A stretch of DNA of 28,974 nt from JAQXGO01 sp045592445 (GTDB lineage: Bacteria > Bacillota > Clostridia > UMGS1883 > UMGS1540): the NCBI GenBank assembly GCA_045592445.1, contig JAZNUV010000039.1, forward strand, positions 1 to 28,974. The letters run 5' to 3'. Below are positions 1 to 6,254 of the stretch, in pieces. The notes beneath the pieces are model-generated. The model did no database searches. It was given only the letters and a program-made list of their open reading frames with translations, and was not told where the DNA came from. The position numbers and the translations under genes are program-made. Within the stretch, counting starts at the first letter, position 1, and every line of letters starts with the position of its first letter.

Positions 1-705
1 TTTTTTCATGAAAGATGTTTCCATATTAGGGGTATGTTTTGTATAATTCGACAAAAAAATCTCTACACCTTCCGCTGTAATGCCAAAAAAGTGCAAAATT
101 GCGAGATGGCTTTCGGCGTTTGCCATACGGAGAATCGCGCGCAGCGGCGGCGGTGGCAAAAGCGTGACATTTTGCGGCAGACCGTATCGAAAATCCACGC
201 ATTTGGGCGGGGCGGGGAAGTCCGCGGGTGCATCGGGCAACAGAATGCAAAGCCTGCCTTCTAAGGAAGGCGGCGGGGAAAGCGGGACCACCGCACCCGT
301 TTTTTCAAGCAACAGGTCCGAAAGTGCATTGCGGACGCTTTTTGGCGCGAAAAATGCGGGGTTTTGGATAGAAGCGACGATGCGGCAAAGCAGTGGAACA
401 TCATACTTTTCGCCCAAAACAAATACGGCGGAGGTTTTCTCTGCAAGCTGCATCAGCAGCTTTTCCATCAGTACGGGCAAAAGATTGCCCGTACTTTCTA
501 TGTACGGGATCCGCAAAAGTGATGCCATCGCCTTATCTATAGTACAAAGACCTTCAGCACGGCGCCGCAGCCGACGCACGGCAAAAAAACGTCTAATGGT
601 GCCGTGCGACGGCCGATAGTACAATATTTTACATTTTTTATCGCCGATGGTGATGCTCTCTGCGGAATCTGCCGCCGCGGGATAAAAGATAGCAAGCTCC
701 TGCAT
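1..705 (-). CDS. Unrecognised protein, 3' part cut by the window edge
   Basis: An uninterrupted reading frame of 235 codons starts at ATG 705-703 and is still open at position 1, so the C-terminus lies outside the window. In-frame stop TAA sits two codons upstream (709-711), which fixes this as the first ATG. The ribosome binding site is weak (GGAAG about 8 nt upstream), so translation may be coupled to the preceding ORF. Codon use looks genuinely coding: hydrophobic helices around residues 70-90 and 110-140, a proline-rich stretch near 145-185 and a leucine-rich end. No catalytic motif, signal peptide or clear membrane segment was recognised. It lies downstream of and co-directional with the SPOCS/LysM gene, so a spore-related role is possible but is inference only. 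Plus-strand frames over this interval look like shadows. Confidence 0.6.
   Translation of the reverse strand, partial: MQELAIFYPAAADSAESITIGDKKCKILYYRPSHGTIRRFFAVRRLRRRAEGLCTIDKAMASLLRIPYIESTGNLLPVLMEKLLMQLAEKTSAVFVLGEKYDVPLLCRIVASIQNPAFFAPKSVRNALSDLLLEKTGAVVPLSPPPSLEGRLCILLPDAPADFPAPPKCVDFRYGLPQNVTLLPPPPLRAILRMANAESHLAILHFFGITAEGVEIFLSNYTKHTPNMETSFMKK
471..494. repeat. Perfect 10-bp inverted repeat inside a CDS
   Basis: Positions 471-480 and 485-494 are perfect reverse complements (GTACGGGCAA and TTGCCCGTAC) separated by a 4-nt loop. The hairpin lies within the coding sequence of the left-edge gene, in the part encoding Ser-Thr-Gly-Asn-Leu-Leu-Pro-Val. There is no flanking T-tract, so it is not a standard terminator. 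Confidence 0.7.
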
Positions 706-708
706 GGA

Positions 709-885
709 TTATCTTCCGCCCTTCCCCCAAATACAGGCACCGATACCGCGGCACCATGTGTTAAATCGCCAGCTAAAGCTATAGTTTGGTTTCTTTTCAC
801 AGCATGATTGTTTTCTGCGCGATCTCCTACAACCTTCCAAAAACGCTTCTGCTTCGCCGAGCCGTTGCCAAAAATGACATTTCAT
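709..885 (-). CDS. Possible small Cys/Trp-rich protein (58 aa)
   Basis: ATG 885-883 is preceded by a strong Shine-Dalgarno (GGGGAGG, about 7 nt upstream) and the frame runs 58 codons to TAA 711-709. That stop lies three bases before the ATG of the next gene, an arrangement suited to translational coupling. The predicted peptide is basic and unusual: six cysteines (residues 3, 19, 28, 29, 45, 51) and four tryptophans, with no family recognised. Arg/Cys/Trp richness is also what a non-coding frame can look like. The frame one base over (GTG at 800 onward) reads more like ordinary protein but lacks a ribosome binding site. The ORF could be a true small gene, a leader peptide or a decayed gene. 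Confidence 0.35.
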   Translation of the reverse strand: MKCHFWQRLGEAEAFLEGCRRSRRKQSCCEKKPNYSFSWRFNTWCRGIGACIWGKGGR

Positions 886-933
886 ACAACAATCGCCTCC
901 CCTATGCAGTATATGGAAAAGCTTTCTCTTATG

Positions 934-2481
934 TTACGGGATTAAAAGCCGCGTACCTGCACGGACCACATCTGTTTCCTCCAGATGATTTGCGTCAGCA
1001 ATCCGTGCGGTGGTGGTTTTATATTTTTTAGCGATGTTCCAAAGTGTTTCGCCTTCATTGACAAAAGCAATGACCAAAGAGGGCCGTTTTATATCGCTGT
1101 TTTCCGTTTCGATGGTGATAGAATCAATATTCTCTACCGTTTCAGTTGCACTGAAAGCAAGGCAGATTTCCAAATTAGCCCGCACGTCAACGCCACCCGA
1201 GGCGGGTAACGTAAAGCCGCAGCCTAAAAGCGAGACACGGCATGTAATGCGTGCATCGGCGGGCGCATTTGCGGCAACGGCGTAGGAAAATGGAATTGTA
1301 TCCTGATAACAGAAAAGGGGCGTATCCGCATCTTCTGTCAGGTAAAGCACATATGTTTCTACATATCCCTCAACCTCTGCTTTCCCGCCCACCATCTCGG
1401 CAGATTTTACGACGGGTTTGCCGACTACATTATATACTTCCTTCGGTGATGGACATTCTGAAGGCAAGTTAAAAAGCTTGCGGGCGGCAAGTCCGTCACA
1501 AATCGTATCAAACGCCCGTTCTATCAGGCACGGCGTGCGTGTGAGCGTGGTATCATAGCCGGGCAGATAACAGTCCTCCAAAATTTCGGGTGTTACAATT
1601 TCCGTTGCGGTCGCATGTGCGCGCAGGATGATTTCTACGCCAATCTTGCCGCTTTCCGCATCCGCCTCATGATAAATTGAATCCACCATGCAGTCCATCG
1701 TGCAATCCATTCCCTCTGCCGCACCCGGCATATCCAGAATTTCCGTAAAGGGGACATCGTGCTCCATAAAGGAGATGTCAGCGGGGACCGTGTCCGAAAG
1801 ATATAGCGTAGACAGGCGAACTGCACCCTTTAAAATTGCTTTGTTGGTAATCATTTTTACTTCCTGCCCCAAAACGGCGGCATCCATTTTCAGGATTTTG
1901 GAAAGCGGCGGCTTTTCGCTCGGTTTCTCCAGCGTATCTGTAACCGTAATCGGGGAAAGCCCCTCTGCTGCCGTGCGTTTTGCATGAATGAGGCGCGTTT
2001 TCACCTCGGGTTCCGCCTCACCTGTCACACCTGTGGTGATGGAGCAAGTGCCGTCTGTCCATTCCCGCACTGTGAGCGAAACCTCTGCCTTTACGGAGAG
2101 CTTTCGGGAATTGAGCAGCATAGAGCCGATACGCGTCAAATCTGCTTGTGCTACAAAATGCCCGTCCTCACCAAACGAGGCGGCGCAAACATCCTTAAAG
2201 GGCAGAGTGGTTTCAATACTTTCTACCGGTGCGGCGCTTTCTTCCTGTTCCGGAATATAGAGGATACAAAAAGCCGCAACGCCCTCGCAAAGCAGCTTGT
2301 CACCCTGCCTGGTGCAGGCGGTGACGCGGGCACGCCCGTCAATCTGTAAAATCTTTTGTATGTCGGGCATGGTGTCCGGCACAATTGTGTCTCCCTCCAC
2401 TGTGATTTCGGAGGTTCTTTCCTCTACGGCGCGGCCTGTTTCAATGCTTTCCCGCAAGAGTTTAACGTCCATTTTATTCAC
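934..2481 (-). CDS. SPOCS (DUF3794) repeat protein with C-terminal LysM domain
   Basis: This 515-residue protein has the layout of clostridial spore-coat-associated proteins. Several SPOCS/DUF3794 modules occupy roughly residues 25-460, with typical phrases such as DTMPDIQKIL near the N-terminus. A single LysM peptidoglycan-binding domain fills the last ~47 residues (EGETLWNIAKKY to the terminal LLIP). There is no signal peptide, consistent with a role in the mother cell at the spore surface. Related proteins are expressed during sporulation and thought to assemble on the forespore coat or cortex; that role is inferred from family knowledge. The longest frame starts at GTG 2481, with AAAGGA only 2 nt away; ATG 2472 (512 aa) is the alternative with looser spacing. 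It is transcribed divergently from the phage cassette. Confidence 0.88.
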   Translation of the reverse strand: MNKMDVKLLRESIETGRAVEERTSEITVEGDTIVPDTMPDIQKILQIDGRARVTACTRQGDKLLCEGVAAFCILYIPEQEESAAPVESIETTLPFKDVCAASFGEDGHFVAQADLTRIGSMLLNSRKLSVKAEVSLTVREWTDGTCSITTGVTGEAEPEVKTRLIHAKRTAAEGLSPITVTDTLEKPSEKPPLSKILKMDAAVLGQEVKMITNKAILKGAVRLSTLYLSDTVPADISFMEHDVPFTEILDMPGAAEGMDCTMDCMVDSIYHEADAESGKIGVEIILRAHATATEIVTPEILEDCYLPGYDTTLTRTPCLIERAFDTICDGLAARKLFNLPSECPSPKEVYNVVGKPVVKSAEMVGGKAEVEGYVETYVLYLTEDADTPLFCYQDTIPFSYAVAANAPADARITCRVSLLGCGFTLPASGGVDVRANLEICLAFSATETVENIDSITIETENSDIKRPSLVIAFVNEGETLWNIAKKYKTTTARIADANHLEETDVVRAGTRLLIP

Positions 2482-2522
2482 ATTCCTTTCCGTGCGTACA
2501 GCTAAAGCCGCACTTTGCTATA

Positions 2523-2551
2523 TTCTTATGAATCTTTTTTTGGGTTTATGC
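2523..2551 (-). promoter_or_regulatory. Weak sporulation-sigma-like promoter for the SPOCS gene
   Basis: Reading the minus strand, GCATAAA (2545-2551) and CATAAGAAT (2522-2530) leave 16 bases between the ATA and CATA cores. This loosely resembles mother-cell sigma-E/K promoters, and the start codon is about 40 nt downstream. No good sigma-A hexamer pair was found for this gene. The match is partial, so this is only a candidate. Confidence 0.25.
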
Positions 2552-2587
2552 ACATTTTTTGCACAAATACGTGCCGTATTCATGCAC
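2549..2587. promoter_or_regulatory. Helically phased TGCAC motif cluster upstream of the phage cassette
   Basis: TGCAC occurs at 2549-2553, 2560-2564 and 2583-2587, with an inverted variant (GTGCC) at 2571-2575. Start-to-start distances are 11, 11 and 12 bases, close to one helical turn. The cluster lies just upstream of the putative -10 element of the cassette promoter, where an activator or repressor array could sit. No known operator was recognised. Confidence 0.35.
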
Positions 2588-2607
2588 TGGTGTCTTTGCA
2601 TGCCGTG

Positions 2608-2616
2608 TGCTACAAT
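2608..2616 (+). promoter_or_regulatory. Extended -10 promoter candidate for the phage cassette
   Basis: TGCTACAAT forms an extended -10 (TGn followed by TACAAT at 2611-2616), 27 nt before the portal ATG. No convincing -35 hexamer exists at 16-18 nt spacing. A weak -35 with an extended -10 would suit a regulated promoter, but this is inferred from sequence alone. Confidence 0.35.
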
Positions 2617-2642
2617 CTGCATTGCAGAAAGGAGGTGACAGC

Positions 2643-4289
2643 ATGAAACCAAGGCGAAAAATGCGGCAGAGTATGATGGACGCGGAAAAGAGAGCGCTTT
2701 CGGAGCAGTATCTTGATTATTACCGCCGTGCATACCGAGACAAGGAGCGCCGTGGTTTGTTTGAGCGTTTTGCGCTTTATGACGCGTATTGGGAGGGTGA
2801 TGTAAACCTGCCTGAAAGTGAAAATGACCCTGCAAGCAGCACGAACATAATCCACGCCAATGTGGAGGGACAGGTTACGCTTTTGATTGAACAGTCTATC
2901 GGCATCCTGCCGCGCCCCATGACACCGGAGGACGCACCGTTTGCGGACAGTGTGCGCGAGGTTTTAAACTTTATTAAGGACAAAAACAAGATGGTGCGAA
3001 AGCTCGACATGCATGAAAGACGGCGCGAGAAGTACGGCATCGGGATTCTGCGTGTGGCGTTTGACCCGAGCGCGCTTGGCGGTGCGGGGCTCCCCGTCAT
3101 TGAAGCGTGCCATCCTGCGGATATTTTTGTAGACCCTGCCATTACGGATGTTTACCATATTGGCGAGGCATCGTTTATAATCGAAACGATGCGAAAGTCC
3201 ATCCATTTTGCAAGACAGGAATACGGCGATGCGGTGGCAGATGCCATTGAACCCGGTTATAGACCACAGTATGAAAGCGACCCGTACGGTCGCGACGAGA
3301 TGGACGATACCTACCTGCATATGCTGGTTTGGACAAAGACGGAGGCGGGGCTGCGGCTTGTAGAAATGACAGGTTGCGGCATCATCTTATCCGACAGCTT
3401 CCAAAACGGGACAGGCGATTTTTATCCGGGCGGAAGATATCCCTACTTCTTTACCCCGCTCTATTGCCGCGAAGGCTCGATTTGGGGGAAGGGCGATGTG
3501 GAACTTTTAATTCCCGTGCAAGACTTAATCAACGATCTTGACGACCAAATCCGAATCAGTGCAAGGCTTACGGGGAATCCGCAAAGGCTGATTGAAGTGG
3601 GGAGCGGCATTGATTTGGATGCTATGACAAATGAGGCGGGACTGAATATCCCGACCACAAGTGTCAGCGCAGTACGAAATCTGGAAGCGCCGCCGTTGCC
3701 AGGCTACATCATTGAGAGGCGAGACAACGCCCTGCGGTATGAAAGCCAGCGCATCACCCGTTTTTCCGACCAGATGACAGGGGCAAAGCAGGCAGGCGTT
3801 TCTACCGCTGCGGAGGCAACCGTACTGCGGGAAAGCGGGCAAAGCATTATTCAGCACAAAAAGCTGATGTTGCAGGAAACGCTTTCGGAGGTATTTTCCT
3901 TCTGCCTCGACATGGTCAAAACATACTGGACAGAAGAAATTGCCATTCGTGTGTCAGGAAGGGACAATGATTTTATCTTCTTCCGCGGTGACAGCCTAAA
4001 GCACATCCCCGTCGGAGACGGAAAGGAAAAAAATGCAGAATTTGACCTTGTGGTAACAGTGGGTGCAGGCATGCCCGCCAACAAGGCGGCTGTGTATCAG
4101 ATTATGCGGGATTTATATGCCCAGGGACTCGTTTCCGGCAGAGAAATCCGCGATTTTCTGATAGATTATATGGGATTGCCGCTTATGGCGGCAGACGAGA
4201 TGCAAAAAGAAGCAACGTCAGAGGCACCCATTACGGAAAACCTGACAGTGGCGGGGCTTACACCGTCCGGCCATGTGAAAACAAAGTAA
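2643..4289 (+). CDS. Phage portal protein (P22-like)
   Basis: The 548-residue product matches podovirus-type portal proteins, the dodecameric ring at one capsid vertex through which DNA enters and leaves. Visible hallmarks are an N-terminal helical region, an Asn-Ile-Ile-His-Ala-Asn segment (68-73), PADIFVDP at 158-165, and the conserved core GKGDVELLIPVQDLIN at about 282-297 followed by an Arg/Asn-rich helix. The C-terminal part is helical and acidic. ATG 2643 was chosen over an earlier in-frame ATG at 2559 because a near-perfect AAAGGAGGTGA lies 7 nt upstream. The gene is full length and opens the cassette. Normally a large terminase gene would precede it; here the preceding gene is a divergent SPOCS gene. 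Confidence 0.88.
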   Translation: MKPRRKMRQSMMDAEKRALSEQYLDYYRRAYRDKERRGLFERFALYDAYWEGDVNLPESENDPASSTNIIHANVEGQVTLLIEQSIGILPRPMTPEDAPFADSVREVLNFIKDKNKMVRKLDMHERRREKYGIGILRVAFDPSALGGAGLPVIEACHPADIFVDPAITDVYHIGEASFIIETMRKSIHFARQEYGDAVADAIEPGYRPQYESDPYGRDEMDDTYLHMLVWTKTEAGLRLVEMTGCGIILSDSFQNGTGDFYPGGRYPYFFTPLYCREGSIWGKGDVELLIPVQDLINDLDDQIRISARLTGNPQRLIEVGSGIDLDAMTNEAGLNIPTTSVSAVRNLEAPPLPGYIIERRDNALRYESQRITRFSDQMTGAKQAGVSTAAEATVLRESGQSIIQHKKLMLQETLSEVFSFCLDMVKTYWTEEIAIRVSGRDNDFIFFRGDSLKHIPVGDGKEKNAEFDLVVTVGAGMPANKAAVYQIMRDLYAQGLVSGREIRDFLIDYMGLPLMAADEMQKEATSEAPITENLTVAGLTPSGHVKTK

Positions 4290-4303
4290 AGGAGGCTTTA
4301 AAA

Positions 4304-4537
4304 GTGCAGATTTATTTGCCCGAGGCCGTAGCCAGAAGAATGCGGAGACACGCATATTTAAAAAGTATTGACATTGAAAAGTTAAAGGACAATCCCGTGT
4401 GTCCGCGCTGTGAGAGGGCGGCGCTTCGGGATATTGGATGGAGTGAAAACCGCACAGGGCACTGCCCGTATTGCGGTCATCGCGGCCGAATGCCCGTTAC
4501 AGTAGCGGAGTACGCGGCAAAGGAACTGTACCGCTAA
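4304..4537 (+). CDS. Small zinc-ribbon protein of the phage cassette
   Basis: A 77-residue protein starting at GTG 4304, with GGAGG 8 nt upstream. It carries two CxxC knuckles, C33-P-R-C36 and C54-P-Y-C57 followed by GH, which would bind one zinc ion. The N-terminal ~30 residues are basic and helical. It sits between portal and scaffold genes with 14-nt and 22-nt gaps, so it is almost surely co-transcribed. Its function is unknown; a nucleic-acid or capsid-assembly role is possible. Plus-strand phasing, RBS and motif make it a real gene. Confidence 0.75.
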   Translation: MQIYLPEAVARRMRRHAYLKSIDIEKLKDNPVCPRCERAALRDIGWSENRTGHCPYCGHRGRMPVTVAEYAAKELYR

Positions 4538-4559
4538 AATTATGAAAGGAAGTAAGGAA

Positions 4560-5264
4560 ATGAAAAAAACAAACAAAAAAAAGAGCAGCCCTGCACCGGA
4601 TACAGGTGCGCTTCGCACGAAACAGGCAGTGGCAGAGGCAGCTTTGGAAGAATTGCTGCCGAAGGAGGAAGAAGAGAAGAAGGAAACTGTTCGTGAAAGC
4701 GATGTGGTGCTTGCACTTCGCGAGGAACTTGATATTTTAAAGAATATTGTGCGTCGCCTCATGGACGATTTAGGCATATCCGACGTTCGCGAGCTGGGTG
4801 CACAGATTGACAAGGCGGAAATGCAAAAGCTGATGACGGGACACGGTCTTAGCGAGGAGGGCGCGCGCCTGTTTCTCATGCAGCAGGAAAAACTGCGTCA
4901 GATGCGTGCAGCGCGGGAAGCGTCCGAAAGACGGGCAGAAATTGAAAGATTGAAAAAAGAACCCCTATATGCAGATATTGAGGAGAAGGCAGACGCGTTG
5001 GAAGCATACAGTTTCCGCACGGGCCTTGGCGCAAAAGAGGCTTATAATGCACTTTTTGCAGAGGAAAAGCTGCGCGCACTTTTGGCAGACATGGATAAAA
5101 GTGCGGCAGATGCGGAGAAGAAATCCAAAAAAATTTCCGCACTTTCGGGTGGCGGCGCACAGGATACGGGCGCACATATTAAACTCAGTGATGCGGAAGT
5201 ATGGGCGGCGGCGGGTGCCGGCATGACACCGGCTGAATACGCCAAATACAAATTTTTATCTTAG
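4560..5264 (+). CDS. Putative capsid scaffolding protein
   Basis: The 234-residue product is highly charged (Lys/Glu/Ala rich) and predicted to be mostly alpha-helical coiled coil, with a basic, low-complexity N-terminus. It ends in a small C-terminal module containing DAEVWAAAGAGMTPAEYAKYKF. It lies immediately before the major capsid gene, the usual place of scaffold proteins, which guide capsid assembly and are then released. ATG 4560 is preferred because AAGGAAG lies upstream at suitable distance; the earlier ATG at 4542 lacks a ribosome binding site. The call rests on position and composition rather than on a recognised domain. Confidence 0.65.
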   Translation: MKKTNKKKSSPAPDTGALRTKQAVAEAALEELLPKEEEEKKETVRESDVVLALREELDILKNIVRRLMDDLGISDVRELGAQIDKAEMQKLMTGHGLSEEGARLFLMQQEKLRQMRAAREASERRAEIERLKKEPLYADIEEKADALEAYSFRTGLGAKEAYNALFAEEKLRALLADMDKSAADAEKKSKKISALSGGGAQDTGAHIKLSDAEVWAAAGAGMTPAEYAKYKFLS

Positions 5265-5292
5265 ATTTTGAATTTGAAAGGAGATTTTATTT

Positions 5293-6219
5293 ATGACAGC
5301 AACAAAACTTAGCAGAAATAATTTCGCAGAACTTTTAACACCGGTACACAGAAAGGTGTTTTTTGAAAGCTACAACAAGAAACCGAAACAGTACACTTCT
5401 ATTTTTAAGGTAGATACCATGCACGCGAAGGAGGAAACCTTCCCCCATCTCGGCGCATTCGGGAAATGGTCCGAAAATACAGAGGGCAGTGATTTTAATC
5501 AGGCGGATATTGCAATGGGCGATGTCGCCACCTTCACAGCGAAACGCTTTGACAAGGCATACGAGGTAACCTGGGAACTGGTGCAGGACGACCTTTACAA
5601 CGCGCTCAAAGGCTTTGGCCGCGGCGGCAGTGCTTCAAAGCTTGGCGGCGGTCTTGGCGCAACGGAGGAATCGGAAGCTGCAAACGTCATTTTAAATGGT
5701 TTTACCGAAAACGGGTACGACGGTGTGCCGTTGTTTTCGGACAAACACCCCCTTGTAAACAGCACCAATACTTCTTCAAACCTTGTATCGGGTGCTTTAA
5801 CCGACGAAACCTTAAAGGAAGCATTGACAAAAATGCGCCTTCAGACAGACGAGGCAGGCGTTTTGGTTGCCGCACATGCAGACCGCTTAGTTGTACACCC
5901 TGACTGGGAATTCACAGCAAGAGCGCTTATCGGTTCGACCCTGCAGGCAGGCACGGACAAAAATGATAAAAACACCTTGCCCGGACTTGACATTGTTGTA
6001 TGGGATTATCTTTATAATCCTGCAGGCAGTGACAAGCCTTGGTTTGTGCAGGACAGCACAATGGACAATCTCATGTTCCTGTGGCGTGAAAAGCCCATCT
6101 TTGACAGTGAGAAAATTGAAAACAAGATGGACTACCGCTTCTACGGCTACTGCCGCTTTGATACAGGATATGCAGATTGGCGCGGCCTTTGCGGCTCAAA
6201 TGGCGTAGCATCGGAATAA
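5293..6219 (+). CDS. Major capsid protein (Mu gpT-like, HK97 fold)
   Basis: The 308-residue product matches the Mu gpT-like branch of HK97-fold capsid proteins. Typical features are GVPLFSDKHPL at 144-154 followed by an Asn-rich stretch and SNL, then a helix (LTDETLKEALTKM) and the strand DRLVVHPDWEFTARALI near 198-213. The C-terminus holds aromatic-rich strands ending in GYADWRGLCG. Many copies would build the icosahedral shell. The start at ATG 5293 has AAAGGAG upstream. The gene is full length without frameshift. A gpT-type capsid protein combined with a P22-like portal suggests mosaic phage ancestry. Confidence 0.88.
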   Translation: MTATKLSRNNFAELLTPVHRKVFFESYNKKPKQYTSIFKVDTMHAKEETFPHLGAFGKWSENTEGSDFNQADIAMGDVATFTAKRFDKAYEVTWELVQDDLYNALKGFGRGGSASKLGGGLGATEESEAANVILNGFTENGYDGVPLFSDKHPLVNSTNTSSNLVSGALTDETLKEALTKMRLQTDEAGVLVAAHADRLVVHPDWEFTARALIGSTLQAGTDKNDKNTLPGLDIVVWDYLYNPAGSDKPWFVQDSTMDNLMFLWREKPIFDSEKIENKMDYRFYGYCRFDTGYADWRGLCGSNGVASE

Positions 6220-6254
6220 TAAATTCCCGCTAAAAATAAGAAAGGAGTGGGATT

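Noticed and set aside
80..619. Plus-strand 179-codon open frame
   Set aside because: It overlaps the better-looking minus-strand frame; it has no ribosome binding site and a Ser/Arg-rich shadow composition.
2559..2642. N-terminal extension of the portal from ATG 2559
   Set aside because: It would place the RBS and promoter inside the gene; the extension is unlike portal N-termini, and ATG 2643 has a strong AAAGGAGGTGA.
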